From assembly GCA_040437565.1 (NCBI GenBank), contig JBDOQK010000015.1, positions 124,001 to 188,000 on the forward strand: 64,000 bases of DNA, read 5' to 3'. The notes beneath the pieces are model-generated. The model did no database searches, was not told the DNA's origin, and worked only from the letters and a program-made list of their open reading frames with translations. The position numbers and the translations under genes were made by a program. Origin of the DNA: Albugo candida (Eukaryota > Oomycota > Peronosporomycetes > Albuginales). Positions within the stretch are counted from its first letter, which is position 1. The number at the start of each line of letters is the position of its first letter. This document shows, one piece after another, positions 44,857 through 55,513 of this stretch.

Positions 44857-47654
44857 GGGTGCGACATTTATTTACTCATATTGTTGATACTGAAACAATA
44901 GCTGGCTTAGATGAAAAGACGGCTATCAAAGAAAGATCAAAATCGGTCCACCAGCAGAATTTCACGGTTGTGTCTTCTTTCTCTAGAGCAAGCAAACTGG
45001 GCGTTAAGACGAGGTCTTCATTTTCGAATCGAAATGAATCAAATCCTGCATGCTCGACATCTCAATCGAAACCTGGTGGACCGGATGTGCCTGCTGCGTC
45101 ACAATCAGCAATAGATGATTCATTCAACAGAAATGCCGTTGATCATCGGTCTTCAACTTCGGATGTAACGTATCTGACCATGCTTGCTGATCAAAATTTG
45201 ATAGCGCACCTGAAGAACACATTGAACAGCATTATCAAAGAAATGGATTTGATCGATCAAAAGAAACTTTCTATTTTGAGGCTTGGTACAGAACTTCGAG
45301 GACTTTTAGGCAAAGCACAGGATGAATTCCTCGCATATGAATCGTCTTTTGTCACAATTATCAATGAACTAAGCACAAATTCTGGTCTTATCATAGCTTT
45401 ACAAAATTTTGCATCCTCTCTATCTCAGTTACCCCCTCTAATTGCGAGGATACAGCAGCATCGAACGCTTTTTTTGAACAAAGTTTTTAAACGCGAGATT
45501 ATGTTTGCATTTCAGGAAATAAATTCATACTATACGTCAGCCTTCATCGAGCTGTCAATGGCAATTGGTACGGGTCAGTTGAGTGTCCTTGAAGCGCCCG
45601 CAAATAAGGAGAAGGATGGCAATAGTCAGAGTGAACACGAGGTCAACTACAGTGAGCGAATCGGTACGAACATAATTAGCCGCTCTTTTTTTTATGAATT
45701 TCTGACCCTGAGGCTGATAAGCTGCGCTTGAGAAGCAAAGGATATGCATCGAGGCACATCAGTACTATTTTGGCACGAGCTTGAAACCTTTGAACTACAA
45801 AAAAGCAATTGAACTTTATCGTGACGCAGCACAGAAGGGAATCGTTGATGCGCAAATCAGTCTTGGCCGTATCTACTTGTACGGTATTCCAAATGTGCTG
45901 GCCTCTGACTTTTATCAGGCGGAGAAATACCTCAAACAAGCATCTATGTCTGAATGGAATCCCCACACTAGTTACTTGCTAGGAACTTTATATCTACGTC
46001 AAGTACACCTGACGGATCGTATGCAAAAAATGTATCTTCTGGCAGAATCTTTTTTTTTACAAGCTGCGGAGAGGGGACATGCAGATGCACAATTTGAACT
46101 TGGATGTCTCTATTTGACCGAACAGTTTGCCCATACTGAAGAAGATCTCAGCGTTGATTCTCGTCGACCTATGGCAATGAAATGGTTACACTCAGCGGCA
46201 GAGCAGGAGCATGGAAATGCCGAGTACAAATATGGGGAGCTTTTGATCGAAATAGATAAGGCACAAGGTGTGCACTACTTGCGAAGAGCGGTGGAGAAGG
46301 TCAGCTACTGCCGCTTTTTGTCAAAGAAAAGCCTAAATGATCCTGCCGTGTTGTTCAGAGCATCCCAGAGGCCATGTTTGCTTTAGGAAGATACTACGAG
46401 AGTGTTGATAGTATCGAACAAGACCTTGATCGAGCAATCGGATATTATCGCCAGGTGATCCCATTTTATATCATCATCCTGCCTCATATTGACTCTGACC
46501 CTTGTGACCCTTTTAGGCCGTAGCGCGAGGCCATTCTCTTGCGAAGTATCACTTGGCATGTTCACTTTTACTACGAATGAATACAGAGGGGAACGGAAGA
46601 AGCACCAATTTCTGGGACGTCATGTCGATGGATTTCTCGAATACGATTCAAAAACAGCAAGAGATTTTATATCTATTTATGCAAGCAGATTCGGAAGGAG
46701 TTGTCGAGGCCTCACATCAAATTGGACGACTCTGGGAGTCTTTCCCTTCCAATCACAGCAAAATGGTAGGACTCTGGCATTACAAAAATGCAACGATGGG
46801 AAAAGTGGTAAGGTGCTTACGTGATCCTTATGAATGCCGTTGCACCAACCCGCACCATCATGACCAGCCAAACCCGATCGCAGCACTTCGAGCCGCATCC
46901 ATGCTATATGACGGCATTGGTTGCAAAGCTGACAAGCGAAAAGCTCATTACTTCTATACGATCGCAGCCAATGCTGGAAATGCAAATGCACTAAATGCAC
47001 TCGGTAACCATCCTGCCATCTCCCGGCACCAAAACGGCCCTGATCACATTCTATGCAGGTTTGATGTACGAGGATGGAGAAGGTTGTGAATTTGACTTTG
47101 CCAAAGCCGCTGAGCTTTTCCANNNNNNNNNNNNNNNNNNNNNNNNNNNNNNNNNNNNNNNNNNNNNNNNNNNNNNNNNNNNNNNNNNNNNNNNNNNNNN
47201 NNNNNNNNNNNNNNNNNNNNNNGCTCATTACTTCTATACGATCGCAGCCAATGCTGGAAATGCAAATGCACTAAATGCACTCGGTAACCATCCTGCCATC
47301 TCCCGGCACCAAAACGGCCCTGATCACATTCTATGCAGGTTTGATGTACGAGGATGGAGAAGGTTGTGAATTTGACTTTGCCAAAGCCGCTGAGCTTTTC
47401 CACCAAGCGGCATTATCAAATCATCCTCATGCTCATTTCAATTTGGGATGTCTTCTGGAAAAGGGCAAAGGTGTGGAGCAAAATCACTCTGCAGCAAGGT
47501 CGCACCTTCAAAAGGTTGGCTATCAAACTTACACGTAAACATTTTCATGGCTAGCATCATTTGTAGGCCATGGAGTTGGGATATCAGAATGCTGAAAATT
47601 CAATTCGTCAAAGAATGACATATTCTAGATTGCATGAGCAAGCTCGTCGTTAGC
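44857..47654 (+). CDS. Sel1-repeat (TPR-like) protein, split by a gap
   Basis: The first clear exon (about 44857-45670) has a Ser-rich lead, then a helical segment (LIAHLKNTLNSIIKEMDLID, LSILRLGTELRGLLGKAQDE). From about 45740 many Sel1-like repeats follow: NYKKAIELYRDAAQKGIVDA, QISLGRIYLYG, AESFFLQAAERGHADAQFEL, MKWLHSAAEQEHGNAEYKYG, AHYFYTIAANAGNANALNAL, AELFHQAALSNHPHAHFNLG, LLEKGKGVEQNHSAARSHL. It ends HEQARR and the stop at 47652-47654. Sel1 repeats scaffold protein complexes, for example ERAD (SEL1L/Hrd3). No signal peptide or transmembrane segment is visible, so the ERAD role is not supported. The true start codon lies upstream in an exon I could not fix. The gap at 47123-47222 has a 180-bp duplicated flank. 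Confidence 0.8.
46943..47402. repeat. 180-bp direct duplication around an N gap
   Basis: 46943-47122 equals 47223-47402. It lies within the Sel1-repeat gene and would add false repeats if both copies are kept. Confidence 0.9.
47123..47222. other. Assembly gap, 100 N
   Basis: Placeholder gap within the Sel1-repeat gene. Confidence 1.
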
Positions 47655-48112
47655 GGTTTTTGGCATGATTATGGCTGAGAATGAAGAACGCATTTACCTG
47701 ATCGCTAACCTGTTTAGTTTCAGTAAAAAAAGCTATTATGAAGCAGGATAGGGTGGATTCGTCTTTGTATTACGCANNNNNNNNNNNNNNNNNNNNNNNN
47801 NNNNNNNNNNNNNNNNNNNNNNNNNNNNNNNNNNNNNNNNNNNNNNNNNNNNNNNNNNNNNNNNNNNNNNNNNNNNACACGTAAACATTTTCATGGCTAG
47901 CATCATTTGTAGGCCATGAAGTTGGGATATCAGAATGCTGAAAACTCATCCCGTCAAAGAATGGCATATTCTAGATTGCATGAGCAAGCTCGTCGTTAGC
48001 GGTTTTTGGCATGATTATGAAGAACGCATTTACCTGATCGCTAACCTGTTTAGTTTCAGTAAAAAAAGCTATTATGAAGCAGGATAGGGTGGATTCGTCT
48101 TTGTATTACGCA
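47531..48112. repeat. About 240-bp diverged duplication around an N gap
   Basis: 47531-47776 (246 bp) and 47877-48112 (236 bp) correspond but differ by several substitutions and a 10-bp indel near 47672. The segment holds the last exon of the Sel1 gene: copy 1 reads AMELGYQNAENSIRQRMTYS, copy 2 AMKLGYQNAENSSRQRMAYS. This is consistent with two haplotypes. Confidence 0.88.
47777..47876. other. Assembly gap, 100 N
   Basis: Placeholder gap between the two diverged copies. Confidence 1.
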
Positions 48113-48204
48113 AATCCTGCGAGCTAAATCGAAAGAAAAAACTTCACATCATGCACAACCTCGGCGTTCGAGTTTTTCACTCTACTTACTCGCCAGCTGG
48201 TATC

Positions 48205-50111
48205 TCATGTCAATTCGCGACGCCCAAATTGGGCTTCCTCCATATATTGAGCCGAGACGACTCGATTGGCAAAGCCACGACCGTGAAGCTCATTGGCAGC
48301 AGCTTGTGAGGTGGAAATGTCGCCAAACTCGATATAAACTTTGCCTAAGGCCTCATCTCCGTATCCTTCTTTAACCCGTGGGAGTATGATTGTAGTCACG
48401 GGGCCATATCGCTCACATTCTGATCGAATATCATCCATGATATCTCGGAATTCATCTTCGTCTTCAAGCTCTTCTGGCGTCACCATGTTTCGAAGAACAA
48501 GCACTCGAGAAGGACTACCAATTGGGCCCAAGTGCACACCTGCCATCGATATTGTCTGCATGGCGGCTCTGGACGGATCAAGACCCATTTCGACGCCTGC
48601 GTTTACTGTACCTGCGGCATTTGCAATTACTTTTGCGCTTTCCTGAGATAATGCACGGCGAACTGTGAGTGTTCGATCACCAAGTTTCATGTCGTTTAAG
48701 CCTATGCAGGCTGCGTCAGTAACACCGGAATCCATATATTCACAAAATGCATAGCCCTATACAAAAAAAAGTGTCAAGAGGGTTGCATGATCAAGTCAGT
48801 GACCATTACTCTACCTTTGACAAGTTGGTGGTCAAATCTTTGACTAAATGGAAGGATTTCAGAGGCCCAAACGCTTGCAGCAGTTCTTTTATTTGTTCCT
48901 CAGAAAGGTGGTAAGGAATGCCACCGATGAAAACCTTTCCAGGTCCATCCTGCACAGTAGTCGATACAATACCAAGTGCTGCTAGATTGAGCGCAGGGAT
49001 CGGGCCAAGATCCTTTGGCACCAAACCAGGATTGTAATCATTTGGGCGGCGTATTTTGAGTGGTTGCCCTCTGAACGCTATTCCATCCAAATTCATGCAC
49101 GCTGTAGTGAGCTCAATACTCTTCAATTCCACAAACGCGAAATGTCTTTCACGATTGATGTAAACAGACACCACAGCTCCTCCTTCTTGTAGTTCACCAA
49201 GAGCACGGTCGATCACGTCATTGAAAAATGCCGATATTTCCATCTCGTTGACTTCACCAATTCCACCTACATAGATGCGCCGTGCATGACGAGTTTGTTG
49301 CGCCATTGGAGTATTGAAGTTTTGCTGAATGGAAAGATTATCATTCGTCAGCTTAAAGAGCATGGAAGAAAAGATTAAACGATTACATACATTTGTACTA
49401 TTGCTGGGAGGCGGCCCAAAAGAAGCAGGACCAACAGCCCCTGAAAGTGCTGCCATGTTGTGCTGTAAGATGGCTTGTGCTGCGTAGGCAGCTGCATTTT
49501 CCTCAGTAACCCCAGGTGGTCGCACATCAAAATTTGATTTTCTTCGATGACGACGTTCTCGCTGACGTGATTCTGAATTTGACCGACTTCGTGAGCGCCT
49601 TCGATGATATTTTATCTAATCAGCTGGATCACATATCTAAGCAGAAATCACTCACCTTGAGCGTTTACGGCGTTCAGTCCGGTCTTGATGCTTTTCTCGC
49701 TCACGATGACGATCTCTTTTACTATCTCTGTCCCGATCGGGATCTTTTGATCTCTGAGAGACAGAATGACGCAAATCGTTTCCGCGATCTTTTGTGCGTG
49801 CATCGTGTGGAGATCGTGAACGACTTGCTCTCCGCATTTTACGAGAGCTTTGTTGCTACATGTGATTGAATCAGTATGTGATAAATGCCATGACAGAATC
49901 AATTGAACATAATTACGTTAATTTCGAACTGATTGTTAAATGCTTTTGTAGGACCATTCTCTTGCGAGTGAGAATCGGAAGATGTGTTATTTTGGCCATA
50001 TCCTCTTTTTATCGAAAGCAATGCAGAATCAGACGCAGCATGGGATGGGGTGGAAGCTGGTTCTTTGTTCATCCAGGCAGGAAGCGTCATAGCTCGACCT
50101 CGACCGGCCAT
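48205..50111 (-). CDS. U2AF2: Splicing factor U2AF large subunit (U2AF65)
   Basis: ATG 50111 opens MAGRGRAMTLPAWMNKEPAS. Exons of RS/RD repeats (SRSRSPHDARTKDR, RDRDSKRDRHREREKH) follow, then NFDVRPPGVTEENAAAYAAQ, RRM1 (RRIYVGGIGEV ... HFAFVELKS), RRM2 (KVFIGGIPYHLSEEQIKELL, then LKSFHLVKDL and GYAFCEYMDSG) and the C-terminal UHM (SRVLVLRNMVTPEELED ... GPVTTIILPR, GKVYIEFGD). Stop at 48205. U2AF65 binds the polypyrimidine tract at 3' splice sites and recruits U2 snRNP; the UHM contacts SF1. The NFDVRPPG element corresponds to human YWDVPPPG, but the tryptophan that binds U2AF35 is Phe here. Several short introns interrupt the gene. Confidence 0.92.
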
Positions 50112-50940
50112 TGTTTTTGCTTGCCTAAACAAAACTTTCGAAATTTAACGAGAAGGTAATGTACATTGTATGGAGCCGAATTGCGATGTTTTAAACACAT
50201 GTCATTGAAGAATCATTAGGATCACTATTAATTTCAAGGCCTTTCTTCATCAAGGATGCATGTGGTAGAATGTATTAGCCTAGCTTGAACTAGAAAATAG
50301 CTGATGACGTATTCCTTTCAAAACCTCGGACGCGATTTACGCATGATGAGCGTATTTGTCGACTTTGTGCATCTACAGTGATAAATAATGGTTGCACCCG
50401 ATTCATGTTGTAAGATAATGAGTCCAATTCGATTCACAATCCAATTCGTATATGCTGATAACAGACGACTATATGAATTCGAAGATACGTTGGAAAGCAG
50501 GCCGCCGTAGTTCCAGTATGGCTCTCGTCCTTGTGAGCATCACCATTGTGCCTAAACGTAATTGAATTCGAATAAGGTAAACACGTGCCTACCTACCATA
50601 TTTGATGCTCTTGTCGAATGATACTTTTCGAAAGTGACACATTCTGCATAAACCACTACATCAGAGCGTTCATGCATTTTGTAACGCTGCCGTAGTGTGA
50701 TTTTGAGCGTTCATTGATTTGCTTACCTGGACCACGCTTTCGCACAATTTGGTCCAAGATTGGAAGGATTTTCTTGCATCTTTCAAATCCAAGTCATTGA
50801 AGCCTCAACGAGAAGAAATGATGGATTTTAGTACGCGTGATAATCGAGTAGGCTAAGGGTACGAACCTGGTTCGATATGAGCTCTGAAGCCTAACGGTGC
50901 TTTACGGACTGCCTTTATGAAATAAGCATTGCACTTTTTG
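50112..50940. other. Intergenic, nothing recognised
   Basis: About 0.8 kb between the U2AF65 start and the MULE remnant. No ORF of interest, RNA gene or terminal inverted repeat was identified. Confidence 0.6.
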
Positions 50941-53000
50941 AACATACGTTGATGATCTGCGAACATGAAAGGGCATGTGGTGAAAGTTCTTTTCAACAAG
51001 CGCATTTGTGAGGGCGACATGTCAAGACAGAGACTCCCTTATTGTGTGTGTGCAACTAAATGTAGTTTATCCTGCCCATCAAGGTCACGGTGCAACGAAT
51101 GACCTATCCGCGTACCCAGTTCACCGAACTTTGAGTGCTAAACAGCAGCAATCAATAGCCAACATGTCACGGGCAGGAGAAACACCAAGGGTGATACTGG
51201 ATAGTCTGCGACAAGCAGACCAAGATTGTCTGGCGATTGGGAAGGACATGTATAATGTAAAACAAAAAGGTGGTACACCACAACTGTCAGCGACAACGAA
51301 TATGTTGGACAATAAACACTGTGCTAGCTATCTTTCACTTAGGTGCGTAACAATGATTTGGACGGCCGTCACCCAATTGAAGGTGTTTTGGACCTTTTGG
51401 ATGAAGAGAATGTTCATCACAAGGCAAGCTGTGACTACGCCAGACGTTTACGTCGCTTGCTTACCGCACCCAAAGCTGGTGTATCTGTGGCCAAAGAATT
51501 CACATCTAATTCAATCTTTGTGATGGATTCTACTTACAAGACCAACAGGTAATTGTGCATTGCGCCGCGTTCAATTTCAAATCAGATGTTTTATTCAATA
51601 TTTCTCAATTAATTATAAAATGCCGTTCTTGCACATCGTTGGCGTTACTCCCACAAATCAGACGATTTTACTTGCCTTTTGCTTCTATCAAAAGGGTGCG
51701 AAAATGATTATGCACGGGCTTTAGTGGAATTCAGGCATGTGTTTAAGTCCCTCTTCACTTCTGTAACTTTCTTTTTTTATTTTACTATCCAGTCAATCAG
51801 GTATTGATAGTTTTCTTCCGTTTGCAGCGTATTATATAGTTGATCGTGAAGTCTCGGTCATGACAGCTGTGCGCCGCATTCTCCCCAAGCTGGATTATTA
51901 ATATGCCTATGGCATATAAACAAGAACATTCTGGCGAAGAGAAACGGTGATTTCAGTACAGAATACGACGAGTTTTTCCAGAATTGGACACAGTTATGCT
52001 CAGCAATAACAGAAGAAGAGTATGCATCTGCTTGGAGAACAATAGAAGAAAGCGTTCTTGTAGCCGTCTCGCGATATGTGCAAATCTACTTGGCTGCCAC
52101 ACCGGGGACGTTTTGTTGTGGCGTGGACAAGACGCAACGTCCATTTAAGTCACAATATGTCACATCCAGGGTTGAAAGGAAGTAACAGCTACACAAAACA
52201 ATGGATCACTGTATCCACCTCCGATATTCATGAAGTTTACGGGAAAATGGTCTTAGCTGGGGAGGCGCAACGCAGAGAAATTAGCAGTGCATTGCCTTAG
52301 CAAGTATGCAAACCCCATACGATTGCGCATCACATTTTGGGAAAAGCTGTGCGGAAGGTGTCCAAGTGCTCTTCAAAAAAAGTAGGTTATCAATCATTTT
52401 ATTTTTGAGGATACTATGACTACTGATGGACTATACCTTGTTTGCTGGTCTGTTTCGTTCAGGTCCTCCAGCAGTATGAGATCTCACTTTCTCCGGAAGA
52501 TTTATCGCCTTGCACCAGAACTTTTAGAGAAACAATGGGACTTCCTTGCAAGCATGATTTACGCACAATTTTATGGAACAATTCTCAGTTATAAATGTCT
52601 CAGTTTGACAAACACTGGTGGTTGCAGCGGCCTCGTCTAGTGGAATCTCAGCAAGAGGTATCTGATTTTTCTGAGAAGATCAGAAGGTTGGAAAGGCGCC
52701 ACCAGGCAATGAATCCACACCAGTACATCCTTTTGACTGCTGCTCTTGGTTCACTGGACAATTCCAAAACATTTCTGGTCCAAGAACCAGCTATTGTACG
52801 TACTCGTGGCCGCCCGGTGGGAGCTGGATCTTCCACTAGGCGAGATCCATCTTTGTTTGAGCATGCTAAAAGTCAACCTCAACCCCAGCGGAAATGTAGT
52901 CAGTGCAAGAGGGTAGGGCATGATCGACGGACATGTCCCCAATCCTTGTCTAGTGCGTCTTTGGTATAGTTGAATTCATACATGTCCTATGTTGCAAACA
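50940..53000 (+). mobile_element. Decayed MULE-type DNA transposon (FAR1-like transposase)
   Basis: The transposase is readable in pieces: an N-terminal DLSAYPVHRTLSAKQQQSIA and AGETPRVILDSLRQAD (51090-51230), then FVMDSTYKTNR (first catalytic Asp, about 51510-51550), MPFLHIVGVTPTNQTILLAF (51620-51680), VDREVSVMTAVRRILPKL (second Asp, about 51840-51895), and a tail RTRGRPVGAG, STRRDPSLFEH, CSQCKRVGHDRRTCPQ with a stop at about 52967. The coding path is broken: a frame change near 51700 (QKG|ENDYARALVEF) and stops near 51900-51930 are visible in addition to any introns. No clear terminal inverted repeats or target-site duplication were identified, so the ends are approximate. Confidence 0.8.
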
Positions 53001-54358
53001 ATTGAAATAAAATGTTCTACATAGAAGGGAGTGCTTCCAGTTGTTAAACCCTGGTGCTGTTACGACAGACACGACACAGGGGAAGCGAACTAGAACACGG
53101 TCTTTAGTTTCCAAAAGAAAAAGTGATATATTGATTTCTTCTTCTTCTTCAGCTAGCTACGAGACGCCTAGCTCCGATACAACAATGTTATGTAGTCGAC
53201 GCATTTCCATATGGCTTCGTCATCATTTCTCCAACATGTTCCACTTTCACCACCACTGGCATAGTTGAAAACAGAGGTGAAACAGTTATCTACAGGTTCG
53301 AACAGTATCGCGACGAAGTTTTCCAGGCTTTCGATTGGCTATTAATCAGGGTGGATGTACAAATAGCAAGGGGGAGGGTGTTCATTTAGCAGTGGCTAGA
53401 CTTCATTGCTAGTTCTGTGTAAGAATGGCCTACAATTTCTGCAATCGATATGGTATTTTTGAATGTGTGTGATCCAAATCATCTTGTGCTCTGTAATAGT
53501 CATTAGATGGTTCTTCCAAGAGCTTGGCTAGAATGATGAAGGAGTGCCGCGACTTAATAATAATTCACATAAAGCTGGCTGGAACAACTTAATTTGAATG
53601 ATAATTTAATGTCAGCGTACGGTAGCTCTTTAAGCCCTCCAAAAGTATAGCTCTTTCCAGGACCAAATGATGTGCGAAGTACGGGCGCTTTTATGTTTTG
53701 AACGAGAGCTAAACACAATTTTGAAATGAATGCGGAAAACATCATTTTCATTCAATATTTGATTTTTTCAGTGATTGCCATTTGCAAACAAAAAATATGG
53801 AGTTGAGCTCTGCATCCGTATAGCTATGCGCGACGCTCAATACACAAAACTGAATCTTGCACCCTCCATCACAATCAAACTTAGAGTATTTTGACAGAAA
53901 GCAATAAGATACAGTCGACATGTAATGGTTCCAGCGCTTACTCGTACAGAGGAGTGCAGAGGACACGTCGATAAAATGTGACGTAAGCTCCCAATAGTCT
54001 TACGCTATTTCTATTTTATCGAGACATTCGTAGGCGTGTTCAACTAATTCGTCAAGATCGTTGATGCTACTTCAGCAGCACAGAAGCGAATTTACCATTG
54101 AAGCCTCTAGATGGGCCAAGATACCGTGAGAATGCATCCTCTTATATCCAATGCAAAGGTTGACATGATCTACAGAATTTTTACGTAAAAGAATCATTTT
54201 CTCGCGCTTAAAATTGGAGCGAAGGTACAGACGCGTCGCCCATGTGTGACTTTCATGTTGTCAGATAAATTGAAGCGGGAAGAGCTCAAGCTTTGAATTT
54301 TGACGCTGAGCTATTCCGCAAAATGAGTGGTACACATATTACCACTTAGCGTGAAAAT
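53001..54358. other. Intergenic and transposon-flanking sequence, nothing recognised
   Basis: About 1.3 kb with a Ser-rich short ORF (53041-53268) that may be the element's 3' flank. No host gene is evident. Confidence 0.55.
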
Positions 54359-55513
54359 ATGCCGTTCAAGAAAAAGCGTCCTGAGTTGCGAGCAAAATCA
54401 GAAGTGCAATTCGAAAATGGGGAACATTTTAATGCTGCTACCAACTATTATCATCTAAATCAAAGTGCGAAATACACGACAGCATCAAATGCGGCCATAC
54501 AAACGGAATTAACAGAGCATGCTCTCCTTCTAATGTCAATGTTCGATTTGTTGAGCGACGAATCAGAAAAAAGTAAGGTTCACACTGTACTCGATATTGG
54601 TGCTGGTTCTGGACTCAGTACGTACTCAGCAGCGAAGTGGTATCAAGCTCATGGTCTAGACGCTTTCATCATTGCATTTGACATAAGCCAGTCAATGCTC
54701 CTTAACACCTCCGCCGGCGAATTGTATATCAATGGTATCGGAGAAGAATATCTCAATACCAAAAAGGGAATAGTCGAACATTATCGCGGAAACGCGGCTC
54801 AATTCTTTCCGTTACGTAGTGCGATAAGCGATTATGTGATGGGAATTTCCATGCTGCAATGGTTGGACGCAGACGGAATTGAATCCTGCATTCATTCTTT
54901 ACGCCGTGTATTAACATCCACGGGATCCTGTGTGTTTCAATTTTACCCGTCCTCTATTGAACAAGTTGAGATGGCTGAACGGATTGCACTCCATGTGGGA
55001 TTTCAATACGCTGAAGTATTTGTATCCTTTCCTCACAAAACGCCCGCAAAAAAATGGTATCTGATCATAAGTAATGAAGGCCTCATCGATTGCCAGAACA
55101 TTCCACTCTCCTGTTTTTTTGGTCGACGTTTTCGGCGGCGTTGTGCGTGGCATATCGTACAAAACTCAAAGCGTTTATCGGCTGATGGAATTCGATATCG
55201 AGACCGTTTACGAACAGCGCATCTAAAGCAAGTTTGGCACATCTATAGAAAGCTTCGCAGAATGAGCATACAGTGTTGTGAACCTGAAGTGAACATTCTG
55301 GCGGTTGATGGAACAAGTGCTGCCAAGCAAACTGATATTCTTAACTTCAAAGAAGGAGAAGAAGCTATCGCGCGAGCGCTGGAGACATACTTCGACGGAT
55401 GCGGCTTGATTAAAAATGCGGTGACGTACAGTTTAATTGTAAAATATGCGGATGAAGTGATCAATCTTTGCCACGAGGTACGAAATCGATTTGGCCCAAG
55501 AGGAAGGTTTTAA
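54359..55513 (+). CDS. BUD23: BUD23/WBSCR22-type 18S rRNA (guanine-N7) methyltransferase with long C-terminal region
   Basis: Intronless, 384 residues, starting at ATG 54359. RPELRAKSEVQFENGE and the SAKYTTASNAAIQTELTEHAL block match the BUD23 N-terminus. The SAM fold shows TVLDIGAGSGLS (motif I), IAFDISQSML, ISMLQWLDAD (motif IV) and CVFQFYPSSIEQVEMAE, then FPHKTPAKKWYLII. BUD23 with TRMT112 methylates a guanine in 18S rRNA during 40S maturation. Family members are usually about 280 residues. Here about 145 residues follow the methyltransferase end (from about residue 240), including FGRRFRRRCAWHIV, a basic helix HLKQVWHIYRKLRRM, a C-terminal helical segment and a basic RNRFGPRGRF ending. 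The core is intact, and no frameshift is needed for the extension. Confidence 0.88.
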   Translation: MPFKKKRPELRAKSEVQFENGEHFNAATNYYHLNQSAKYTTASNAAIQTELTEHALLLMSMFDLLSDESEKSKVHTVLDIGAGSGLSTYSAAKWYQAHGLDAFIIAFDISQSMLLNTSAGELYINGIGEEYLNTKKGIVEHYRGNAAQFFPLRSAISDYVMGISMLQWLDADGIESCIHSLRRVLTSTGSCVFQFYPSSIEQVEMAERIALHVGFQYAEVFVSFPHKTPAKKWYLIISNEGLIDCQNIPLSCFFGRRFRRRCAWHIVQNSKRLSADGIRYRDRLRTAHLKQVWHIYRKLRRMSIQCCEPEVNILAVDGTSAAKQTDILNFKEGEEAIARALETYFDGCGLIKNAVTYSLIVKYADEVINLCHEVRNRFGPRGRF

